Source of the DNA: Actinomycetota bacterium
Lineage (GTDB): Bacteria > Actinomycetota > Acidimicrobiia > Acidimicrobiales > Ilumatobacteraceae
Direction of reading: 5' to 3'
Assembly (NCBI GenBank): GCA_005793785.1
Contig: SXPW01000077.1
Coordinates: 1-10,177, forward strand
Length of the DNA stretch: 10,177 bases
The first letter of the stretch is position 1. Every line of letters starts with the position of its first letter. The translations under genes were made by a program, and so were the position numbers. Shown here one piece after another: positions 1-6,007 of the stretch. The notes beneath the pieces were generated by a model. The model was not told the DNA's origin. It searched no databases and saw nothing but the letters and a program-made list of their open reading frames with translations.

Positions 1-394
1 GATGCACAACCGCGTGCGAATGATCGTGGCCAGTTTCCTCGTGAAGGACCTGCATCTTCCCTGGCAGTGGGGTGCCAAGTTCTTCATGCAGCAGTTGGTG
101 GACGGTGACATCGCGTCCAACAACCACGGTTGGCAATGGACGGCCGGAACGGGTACCGATGCCGCCCCGTACTTTCGCATCTTCAACCCCGCAATGCAGG
201 CGGAAAAGTTCGATCCCTCGGGTGCCTTCGTGCGACGCTGGATTCCGGAATTGGCGAACGTGCCCGACAAGTACGTGCACACGCCTGCGGAGAATCCCGC
301 CGGCATTCCCGACGGCTACGTTGCGCCGATGGTCGACCATGGCGACGAACGCAACGAAGCATTGCGTCGCTACAAGTTGGTGTCGGGAAAATAG
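1..394 (+). CDS. phrB: Deoxyribodipyrimidine photolyase, C-terminal part (5' partial)
   Basis: Light-driven flavoenzyme that splits cyclobutane pyrimidine dimers in UV-damaged DNA, acting in the cytoplasm on the nucleoid. Only the last ~130 residues of a protein usually ~450-480 aa long are present; the frame is open at the left edge, so the true start lies outside and the ATG at position 2 is internal. The fragment is the end of the all-helical FAD-binding domain. Visible hallmarks are MHNRVRM, then DGDIASNNHGWQW, then GTGTDAAPYFRIFNP, then QAEKFDPSGAFVRRWIPEL. These match E. coli PhrB closely, including the Asn-rich segment that carries the Asn next to the flavin N5. A cryptochrome or a (6-4) photolyase is less likely, because the NNxGWQW / TGTDAAPYFRIFNP pattern is that of class I CPD photolyases. 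The stop is TAG at 392-394, 75 nt before hrcA. Confidence 0.95.
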   Translation, partial: MHNRVRMIVASFLVKDLHLPWQWGAKFFMQQLVDGDIASNNHGWQWTAGTGTDAAPYFRIFNPAMQAEKFDPSGAFVRRWIPELANVPDKYVHTPAENPAGIPDGYVAPMVDHGDERNEALRRYKLVSGK

Positions 395-445
395 CGCCAC
401 GACTCATCCGTGTGCGCCGAGTGCGCCACGCCGCAACCGTGCGCG

Positions 446-459
446 CTCAGTAGCCTGAG
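446..459 (+). promoter_or_regulatory. Small hairpin covering the hrcA Shine-Dalgarno
   Basis: CTCAG (446-450) can pair with CTGAG (455-459) across a TAGC tetraloop. The 3' arm contains most of the GAGGG (457-461) that serves as ribosome-binding site for hrcA, 8 nt before its ATG at 470. Five base pairs are seen directly. A regulatory role, such as temperature-sensitive masking of the site, is only inference. The same stretch contains TAGCCT (451-456), which could instead be read as a -10 element. Confidence 0.3.
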
Positions 460-469
460 GGTCACGCTC

Positions 470-1525
470 ATGGCCACCAGTGGTGTCGACGACCGCAGAA
501 TCGCCATTCTCCGCAGGGTGATCGAGCACTACGTCACCACGGGTCAGCCGGTCGGCTCAAATCACGTGGCGTCGTTGCCCGGTGTCTCGGTGTCGGCGGC
601 CACCATCCGCAACGACATGGCGGCGCTCGAGGCCGACGGATACCTGGCCCAGCCCCACACGTCTGCAGGGCGAATTCCGACCGACAAGGGATACCGCGTC
701 TATGTGGATCATCTCACCTCCACCGACGTGGAGAAAGCCGGTCGCCTCGACAGCGTCAATCGCCAGCGGCTCGGTGATTTCTTCGATTCTGCCCACTTCC
801 GACTGGAGGAGACGCTCCACCGAACGTCGTTGCTCCTCGCACAACTCACCAATTACACCGCGGTGGTGACCGGACCCTCGGTGTCGGAAGCGGTGGTGAG
901 ATCCGCGCACATCGTCTCGCTCAACGACCGCATCGGCACGGTGGTGGCGGTGCTGTCCAACGGCGACATCGAGAGCGAACAGATCGAATTCACGAGCCCA
1001 CCGAGCGACCTGCAGATTGCGCTGGCAAACGCCCAGCTCAACGAGTCGCTCGTCGGCAAGGCGCTGAGCAACGCCGCATTCACGCCGCGGTCGACGGCTT
1101 CCGGCAACGCTCGAACTGCCGATGGCGTGGATTCCGAAGTGGAGATCCTCGTCGCTCGTGCCATCGAGGCCGTTGCCGCGGGTCAACATCGCGACAGCGT
1201 GTTCGTGGGTGGCACCGCCAGTCTCACCACTGCGTTCGAGGCAGTCGATGTCGTTCGTTCGGTGCTCGAAACGCTCGAACAGCAGTACGTGGTGGTGTCG
1301 TTGGTGCGTGACATGCTCTCCCGCGGCGTCAGCGTGGCCATCGGCGCGGAAACCGGTGTCGAGCCGCTGAGTGTGTGTTCGGTGGTGCTCGCCCCGGTGA
1401 TTCGTGACGGCGAAACCATCGGCAGCGTCGGCGTGCTCGGACCAACCCGCATGAATTATCCGGCCGCGTTGGCCACCGTCGAAGTCGTGAGCAATCGCCT
1501 CGGTCGCCGTCTCACCGAGAACTGA
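470..1525 (+). CDS. hrcA: Heat-inducible transcription repressor HrcA
   Basis: Repressor that binds CIRCE operators in front of class I heat-shock genes (groESL and others) and depends on GroEL for activity. The product is 351 aa, slightly above the usual ~340. An N-terminal winged helix-turn-helix contains GQPVGS (25-30), SAATIRNDM (42-50) and the very characteristic HTSAGRIPTDKGYRVYVDHL (63-82). The middle is the dimerisation/GAF-like region, and the C-terminus carries GPTRMNYPAALATVE as in other HrcA proteins. I chose the ATG at 470 over an in-frame GTG at 410 for two reasons: it has GAGGG 8 nt upstream, and HrcA homology begins only here. The extra 20 residues (Cys-rich, no homology) are probably untranslated leader. 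It leads a run with dnaJ 7 nt downstream. No CIRCE (TTAGCACTC-N9-GAGTGCTAA) is visible in the 75-nt leader. Confidence 0.95.
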   Translation: MATSGVDDRRIAILRRVIEHYVTTGQPVGSNHVASLPGVSVSAATIRNDMAALEADGYLAQPHTSAGRIPTDKGYRVYVDHLTSTDVEKAGRLDSVNRQRLGDFFDSAHFRLEETLHRTSLLLAQLTNYTAVVTGPSVSEAVVRSAHIVSLNDRIGTVVAVLSNGDIESEQIEFTSPPSDLQIALANAQLNESLVGKALSNAAFTPRSTASGNARTADGVDSEVEILVARAIEAVAAGQHRDSVFVGGTASLTTAFEAVDVVRSVLETLEQQYVVVSLVRDMLSRGVSVAIGAETGVEPLSVCSVVLAPVIRDGETIGSVGVLGPTRMNYPAALATVEVVSNRLGRRLTEN

Positions 1526-1532
1526 GCCGGAC

Positions 1533-2648
1533 ATGTCAACCGATTTCTACGAGTTGCTCGGCGTTGCCCGAACGGCCTCCGCCGACGACATCAAGCGCGC
1601 ATATCGCAAGCTGGCCCGTGAGTTGCATCCGGACAGGAATCCCGGCAACAAGGAAGCCGAGGAGAAGTTCAAGGAGGTGTCGCGCGCCTACGAGGTGCTG
1701 AGCAACGACGAGTCGCGCGCTCGTTACGACCGCTTCGGCGAGGCCGGGATGAGCGGCGGCGGTGGCGATCCATTCGGTGGTGGTTTCGGTGACATCATCG
1801 ACGCGTTCTTCGGTGGTGGTTCACCCTTCGGTGGTCGCACGGGTTCGAGCGGTCCGCCGCGCGGCCAGGATCTCGAGGTCATCGTCGACGTGTCGTTCGT
1901 CGACGCCGTCTTCGGCTCGCAACAGGAGGTTCGCGTACGCACCGCGGTGGCGTGCGACGAGTGCTCGGCCACCGGCGCAGCCGCTGGGACGAGTCCGACG
2001 ACGTGCGGCGAGTGTCGGGGTGCTGGTCAGGTGCGCCGCGTGCGACAGAGCGTGCTCGGTCAGATGGTCACCACGAGCGCGTGTCCGCGATGCAACGGCG
2101 CGGGCGAGACGATCGCGTCGCCGTGTTCGGCGTGTCGTGGTGAGGGTCGCATCGTGAAGGAGATTTCGCTCACCGTCGAGATTCCCGCCGGCGTCGACAC
2201 CGGTCAAACACTTCGCCTCACCGGTCGGGGAGCGGTGGGTCCGCGCGGTGGTGGTGCCGGCGATCTGTACGTGCACCTTCGGGTGGCCGCCCACGAGTCG
2301 TGGCGTCGCGAGGAGGACGACCTTGTCACCGACGTACCGATCTCCATCGCACAGGCTGCGCTCGGCACCGAGTTGGATTTGGACACTCTCGACGGCGTCG
2401 AACATCTCGTCGTGCCCGCCGGGGTGCAACACGGACACGAATTCGTTCTGCGCGGTCGTGGCGTACCCCGCTTGGGGCAGGGTGGCCGCGCGCGCGGCCG
2501 CGGCAATCTGCGTGCGCGGGTGGTGGTGGAGGTGCCGACCAAGTTGTCCGGCGCCGAGCGTGACGTGCTTCGTCGTTTCGCTGAATTGCGCGGCGAGCAG
2601 GTCAACGACGACGGCATCGTGTCGAAGATCAAGTCGGCATTCTCGTGA
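1533..2648 (+). CDS. dnaJ: Chaperone protein DnaJ (DnaJ2 type, next to hrcA)
   Basis: Hsp40 co-chaperone that delivers unfolded clients to DnaK and stimulates its ATPase. The 371 aa product has the full type I layout. The J domain (about 4-68) carries the HPD motif at 32-34. A Gly/Phe-rich linker (about 72-105) follows. The zinc-binding domain has four Cys pairs: C141/C144, C158/C161, C184/C187 and C198/C201. The C-terminal substrate-binding and dimerisation domains begin around 208. The first zinc repeat reads CDECSATG, missing the usual Gly of CxxCxGxG; the other three are canonical. It starts 7 nt after the hrcA stop, and its own TGA is overlapped by the rsmE start. Placement beside hrcA rather than dnaK-grpE is the arrangement actinobacteria use for their second DnaJ; a dnaK-linked copy elsewhere is expected but not visible. 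Confidence 0.97.
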   Translation: MSTDFYELLGVARTASADDIKRAYRKLARELHPDRNPGNKEAEEKFKEVSRAYEVLSNDESRARYDRFGEAGMSGGGGDPFGGGFGDIIDAFFGGGSPFGGRTGSSGPPRGQDLEVIVDVSFVDAVFGSQQEVRVRTAVACDECSATGAAAGTSPTTCGECRGAGQVRRVRQSVLGQMVTTSACPRCNGAGETIASPCSACRGEGRIVKEISLTVEIPAGVDTGQTLRLTGRGAVGPRGGGAGDLYVHLRVAAHESWRREEDDLVTDVPISIAQAALGTELDLDTLDGVEHLVVPAGVQHGHEFVLRGRGVPRLGQGGRARGRGNLRARVVVEVPTKLSGAERDVLRRFAELRGEQVNDDGIVSKIKSAFS

Positions 2649-3376
2649 TCGATGCGCTGCGACACTCCGCCGCCTACGCCTTCGTCGACCAACTAGAAAC
2701 CCCCGTCCTTTCCCCGACCGACGAACACCATCTGTCGCGTGTCCTGCGCCTGCGCGACGGCGAGACCGTCACCGTGAGCGACGGCCGCGGTCGATATCGC
2801 ACCTGTGCCTGGACGAAAGGTGAGGTGCGAGCAACGGGTGACATCGTCGTGGTTCCGGCGGATGCGTCGCGAATCGGTGTGGCGTTCGTGCCCGTGAAGG
2901 GCGACCGCCACGAGTGGACGGTGCAGAAACTCACCGAGATCGGCGTCGACGAGATCGTGCTCGTGGCACCGACTCGTCGCTCCGTGGTGCGCTGGTCGGA
3001 TGCCGACAAACAGTTGCGCAAACTCGCCATCGTTGCTCGCGAGGCAGCGATGCAGTCGCGACGTGTGTGGTTGCCGACGGTTTCCGGGCCAACTGCACTT
3101 GGGGAATTGTGCGCGCGTCCCGAGGTTGCGATCGCCGACCCCGACGGCGCACCACTTGCCACCGCCCATGCAGACGTACTCCGCTCAGCCTCGGCAACCC
3201 GCATCTCGCTCGTGGCGGTAGGACCCGAGGGCGGCTTCGACGACGACGAGATTCCTGGTTCCGTACCGCGCGTGTCGTTGGGTGACACGATTCTCCGTGC
3301 GGAAACTGCCACACTGGTGGCAGCAACGATGCTGAGCGTCCTTCGTTCGTCGTCGCGTGCCAAGGACAACCCATGA
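2645..3376 (+). CDS. rsmE: 16S rRNA (uracil-1498-N3)-methyltransferase RsmE
   Basis: SAM-dependent SPOUT-fold enzyme that methylates N3 of U1498 in 16S rRNA of the assembled 30S subunit. The product is 243 aa, normal for the family. The N-terminal PUA-like part contains HHLSRVLRLRDGE (28-40). The SPOUT domain shows KLTEIGVDEI (95-104), AREAAMQSRR (131-140), the SAM-binding knot signature VGPEGGF (192-198) and LGDTILRAETA (212-222), all RsmE hallmarks. The start is GTG at 2645, whose GTGA overlaps the dnaJ stop TGA (2646-2648), so translation is probably coupled to dnaJ. The stop TGA (3374-3376) is in turn overlapped by the ATG of the next gene. dnaJ-rsmE adjacency is widely conserved in Gram-positive bacteria. 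Confidence 0.95.
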   Translation: MIDALRHSAAYAFVDQLETPVLSPTDEHHLSRVLRLRDGETVTVSDGRGRYRTCAWTKGEVRATGDIVVVPADASRIGVAFVPVKGDRHEWTVQKLTEIGVDEIVLVAPTRRSVVRWSDADKQLRKLAIVAREAAMQSRRVWLPTVSGPTALGELCARPEVAIADPDGAPLATAHADVLRSASATRISLVAVGPEGGFDDDEIPGSVPRVSLGDTILRAETATLVAATMLSVLRSSSRAKDNP

Positions 3377-3909
3377 ACGGCCCCAACGACGACGCTCCAT
3401 CGGGCGATTCCGACGGCGCCGGCTCGGCCTTTTCCCGCCTGGTGGGCGAGCGCTTGCGGTCGATTCGACTCCAAAAGAACATGTCGTTGGGCGACGTCGA
3501 GACGCGTTCCAATCAGGAATTCAAATCGTCGGTGCTCGGTGCGTACGAGCGCGGCGAACGCGCCATCTCCGTGCCGCGTCTCGAACGGCTCGCTCGCGTG
3601 TACGACGTCGGCGTCGATCAACTACTCCCGCGCGACCCAATGCGCGTCGAGCCGGGTTCCGCCGCAGCGCCCCAGGGTAAGTTGCGCATCGATGTCGCCA
3701 AGTTGAGCCAGATGCAGGGTCCGCAATTCTCCATGTTGGAAAAGTTGTTGCGCATGATCCAGGTGCAGCGTCAGGACTTCAACGGCAAGGTCATCACGGT
3801 GCGGTCCAACGACATCCGGGCCATTGCGGTGATGCTCGACGTGAGCATCGACGAGGTGCCGGCGCGATTGGCGAGTCTCGGGTTGGTGTTCGTGCCACCC
3901 CAGGCGTGA
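3373..3909 (+). CDS. bldD: BldD-family DNA-binding transcriptional regulator
   Basis: The 178 aa protein resembles Streptomyces BldD (167 aa) along its length. After an acidic disordered leader (1-18), an XRE-type helix-turn-helix spans about 20-87: GERLRSIRLQKNMSLGDVE, then VLGAYERGERAISVPRLERLA, then VDQLLPR. A Pro/Gly linker (about 88-102) leads to a C-terminal domain (about 103-175) containing QRQDFNGKVITVRSNDIRAI. In BldD this domain dimerises around tetrameric c-di-GMP through an RGD-x8-RQDD signature; here it reads RQD-x8-RSND (133-147), so the Arg and outer Asp positions are kept but the Gly, Gln and one Asp differ. It probably acts as a repressor or global regulator; whether it senses c-di-GMP is open. 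The ATG at 3373 overlaps the rsmE stop by 4 nt, indicating coupling, and hemW follows after 28 nt. Target genes cannot be told from here. Confidence 0.82.
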   Translation: MNGPNDDAPSGDSDGAGSAFSRLVGERLRSIRLQKNMSLGDVETRSNQEFKSSVLGAYERGERAISVPRLERLARVYDVGVDQLLPRDPMRVEPGSAAAPQGKLRIDVAKLSQMQGPQFSMLEKLLRMIQVQRQDFNGKVITVRSNDIRAIAVMLDVSIDEVPARLASLGLVFVPPQA

Positions 3910-3937
3910 CCTTGCCGTCGACGTTGCGAGAACGCCC

Positions 3938-5059
3938 ATGACGTGGTCGGCGGTCGCCTCACCTGACGCAGTTGGCTTCGGGGTGTACGTGCACGTCCCG
4001 TTCTGTGCAAGCAAGTGCGACTACTGCGCGTTCGCCACGTTCACCGACAGGGATCACCTCGTGTCGCAGTATCTGCGAGCGTTGCGTACCGAAATCGAAC
4101 GTGCGATGCAACCCGCGTCGAATCCGTACTCGGGGCCGATGGCGCCGGCAGCCGCGGTGTTCGTCGGCGGCGGTACGCCGTCGCACGTGAACCCGCACGA
4201 GCTCGTCAATGCGCTGCAGGTGATTCCGCGCCGAAGCGACGCCGAGTTCACCATCGAGTGCAATCCCGACGACGTCACGGCTGATCTCTTGGGCGTGTAT
4301 CGCTCGATTGGTGTCAATCGGGTCAGCATCGGGATGCAGTCGGCTTCACCCCATGTGTTGGCCGCACTTGGGCGAACCCATTCGCCCGACGCCGTGTCTC
4401 GTGCGGTGCATGCCGTCGACGCCGCGGGTCTCGACAGTTTCAATCTCGACATCATCTACGGCGGCGTGGGGGAGTCCATCGACGACTGGGTTGCGACGGT
4501 GCAACACGTGGTGACGCTCGGCGCACCGCACGTGTCGGCGTACGGGCTCACGGTCGAGGCCGGCACCGCGTTGGCCGAGCAGCCGGCGCGACATCCGGAC
4601 GACGACGACCAGGCCGACAAGTACGACGTCGTCGACGACCTTCTCACCGCGGCCGGCTACGTCAACTACGAGATTTCCAACTGGGCCAAGCCCGGTCACG
4701 AGTGCAAGTTGAACGCCATCTATTGGAGTGGTGGGAACTACGCGGGCTTCGGCTGCGCGGCCCACGCGCATCGCGATGGCCGTCGTTCGTGGAACGTGCG
4801 CACGCCGGATCGGTACATCGAACTCATCGAAGCGGGTCGGTCGGCCGAATCGTCGTTCGAGGCGTTGGATACGGCCACCCGGTCGCTGGAGCGTCTGCAG
4901 TTGCAGTTGCGCACGCGCGACGGAGTTCCGCTGTCGGCGCTCGATTCGGTGGACGTCGACGACATGGACGAGTTGGTGCACCGCGTCGGCGATCGGTTGG
5001 TGCTCACCCGTGCCGGACGCTTGTTGGCCAACGAAGTGTCGTTGCGGCTGCGGGGGTAG
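3938..5059 (+). CDS. hemW: Radical SAM heme chaperone HemW
   Basis: HemW-family radical SAM protein, often mis-named oxygen-independent coproporphyrinogen III oxidase (HemN). Studied members bind heme and hand it to membrane cytochromes. Its 373 aa is a typical length. The N-terminus has VYVHVPFCASKCDYCAF with the 4Fe-4S triad C23, C27 and C30 (CxxxCxxC). It lacks the fourth Cys of true HemN. Next come VFVGGGTPS (75-82), TIECNPDD (105-112), RVSIGMQS (128-135) and NLDIIYG (169-175) of the radical SAM barrel, then NYEISNWAKPGHEC (243-256) and a HemW-type C-terminal domain. The heme-binding HNxxYW motif reads LNAIYW (258-263), with the His replaced by Leu. The ATG at 3938 has only a weak GAGAA (3928-3932) upstream; it lies 28 nt after the BldD-like gene and probably shares its transcript. 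In many bacteria hemW lies just upstream of hrcA; here it closes the group. Confidence 0.92.
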   Translation: MTWSAVASPDAVGFGVYVHVPFCASKCDYCAFATFTDRDHLVSQYLRALRTEIERAMQPASNPYSGPMAPAAAVFVGGGTPSHVNPHELVNALQVIPRRSDAEFTIECNPDDVTADLLGVYRSIGVNRVSIGMQSASPHVLAALGRTHSPDAVSRAVHAVDAAGLDSFNLDIIYGGVGESIDDWVATVQHVVTLGAPHVSAYGLTVEAGTALAEQPARHPDDDDQADKYDVVDDLLTAAGYVNYEISNWAKPGHECKLNAIYWSGGNYAGFGCAAHAHRDGRRSWNVRTPDRYIELIEAGRSAESSFEALDTATRSLERLQLQLRTRDGVPLSALDSVDVDDMDELVHRVGDRLVLTRAGRLLANEVSLRLRG

Positions 5060-5075
5060 GCTGACGTTCGCTTTC

Positions 5076-5152
5076 GGGCGTGTAGCTCAGTTGGTTAGAG
5101 CGCCACCTGGACATGGTGGAGGTCCCCGGTTCGAGTCCGGTCACGCCCACCA
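5076..5152 (+). tRNA. tRNA-Val (anticodon GAC), with G at position 33
   Basis: A complete 77-nt cloverleaf. The acceptor stem GGGCGTG/CACGCCC is perfect. The D arm is GCTC/GAGC, and the anticodon stem CCACC/GGTGG is perfect. A 5-nt variable region is followed by the T loop TTCGAGT, discriminator A and an encoded CCA (5150-5152). The anticodon loop is TGGACAT (5108-5114), placing GAC at 5110-5112, which reads GUC/GUU valine codons. The rest of the molecule resembles bacterial tRNA-Val(GAC), whose loop is TTGACAT. Here position 33 (5109) is G instead of the near-universal U, and the T stem has a C49/T65 mismatch at its base. A serine reading (GGA) would need a shifted anticodon and a long variable arm, which is absent. 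It starts 16 nt after the hemW stop; TAGGCT (5057-5062) could be a -10 element for it, though no good -35 is visible. Confidence 0.93.
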
Positions 5153-5163
5153 TTTGCGTTACA

Positions 5164-5183
5164 CCCCGCGCGTACCGTCGGGG
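5164..5183 (+). promoter_or_regulatory. GC hairpin over the putative nuclease ribosome-binding site
   Basis: CCCCG (5164-5168) can pair with CGGGG (5179-5183) across a 10-nt loop. The 3' arm is the only G-rich stretch (GGGGG, 5180-5184) that could act as Shine-Dalgarno for the gene starting at 5189. No T-run follows, so it is a poor candidate for a tRNA terminator. Five base pairs are seen directly; function is unproven. Confidence 0.2.
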
Positions 5184-5188
5184 GCACG

Positions 5189-6007
5189 ATGACGACGAAA
5201 TCCACCACCAAACCAACCCGACCCACCATTGCCCAACGCCGCCAGGCCGACCTGGCCGAAGGCGTCATCCGTTTGAGCCCATCGTCACTCACGTTCCTGC
5301 ATGACGAGTGCCCCGCCTGTTTCTGGCACCACTACAACGGCCGCCCGCGACCGGCGACGGCGTTCCCGAAGGTCTTTGGCGCACTCGACAACGCCCAGAA
5401 GGAATTCTTCACCGGGCATTCGGTGAAGGACATCTCGCGGTCGTTGCCAGCCGGCACCATCCAACGTGGCAGGCGGGTGAAGTCCGAGAACATCTCCTTG
5501 CCGGGCACGTCGTATCGCGTGCAATTCGGTGGCGACACCGACACCATCTTCAAGTTCTCCCGAGCGGGTTACGGCGTCTGCGACTTCAAAACCTCCGCAC
5601 CGGGCGACCAGGCGGCTGCGCTCTATGGCCGTCAATTGCACGCCTATGCCATCGCGCTCGAGCGTCCGGCGGGCGACGCCATGCCGCTGGCGCCGGTGTC
5701 GCGAATGGGTCTCATTTGCTTTCCGCCCGACGACATGATCGAGTTGCCGACGGCCACGTCGGCGCGCTCCACCAAATCCACCGCCACATCAAGGACGGTC
5801 GCGAAGCAATACGCCTATCGCACGTCGGCCGTGTGGGTCGAGGTCGAGCGCAACGACGAGGCATTCCTCCATTTCGTCGCCAATGCCGTCAAACTCATCA
5901 CTCGTCGCACCATGCCGCGTTCGGCCCCCAACTGCGGCTGGTGCCGTTGGACTCGCATGACCGCGCCACTCCTCGAGCAACACCAACTCAACGACTCCGC
6001 CGCCTAG
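5189..6007 (+). CDS. Standalone RecB-like PD-(D/E)XK nuclease family protein
   Basis: A 272 aa predicted nuclease of the RecB/Cas4/AddB-like PD-(D/E)XK superfamily. The N-terminus has the typical LSPSSLTFLHDECPACFW (29-46) with C41 and C44. The catalytic core appears as GGDTDTIFKF (114-123, D116 or D118 the metal-binding Asp) and VCDFKTS (130-136, D132-x-K134 of the D/E-x-K motif). The QLHAYAIALE helix (149-158) supplies the Q-x3-Y motif of RecB nucleases. The C-terminus ends in NCGWCRW (248-254) with C249 and C252. The 2+2 cysteine layout could hold an iron-sulfur cluster or zinc, in the manner of Cas4/AddB. It lacks helicase domains, and no CRISPR or rec gene lies nearby, so the cellular role (repair, RNA/DNA processing, defence) is unknown. 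The ATG at 5189 is preceded by GGGGG. It starts 36 nt after the tRNA, and its TAG overlaps the stop of the convergent membrane-protein gene. Confidence 0.8.
   Translation: MTTKSTTKPTRPTIAQRRQADLAEGVIRLSPSSLTFLHDECPACFWHHYNGRPRPATAFPKVFGALDNAQKEFFTGHSVKDISRSLPAGTIQRGRRVKSENISLPGTSYRVQFGGDTDTIFKFSRAGYGVCDFKTSAPGDQAAALYGRQLHAYAIALERPAGDAMPLAPVSRMGLICFPPDDMIELPTATSARSTKSTATSRTVAKQYAYRTSAVWVEVERNDEAFLHFVANAVKLITRRTMPRSAPNCGWCRWTRMTAPLLEQHQLNDSAA

Noticed and set aside
401..424. Degenerate CIRCE-like inverted repeat (GACTC ... GAGTGC)
   Set aside because: Spacing is 13 nt instead of 9 and the left half lacks TTAGCA; the match is no better than chance.
557..1534. Long open frame on the - strand opposite hrcA (325 codons)
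   Set aside because: It mirrors hrcA codon structure, is His/Arg-rich without recognisable domains, and lies against a confidently identified gene. It is a high-GC shadow frame.
2674..3621. Long open frame on the - strand opposite rsmE and the bldD-like gene (315 codons)
   Set aside because: Low-complexity Ser/Arg/Thr composition, no family motif, and it covers the junction of two well-supported genes.
5076..5152. tRNA as serine (GGA) or as an integration site for a genomic island
   Set aside because: The anticodon position in the 7-nt loop is GAC and the variable arm is short, excluding Ser. No repeat of the tRNA 3' end and no integrase is visible in the window.
5189..6007. Nuclease as CRISPR-associated Cas4
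   Set aside because: No CRISPR repeats or other cas genes in the window, and the cysteine layout differs from Cas4.
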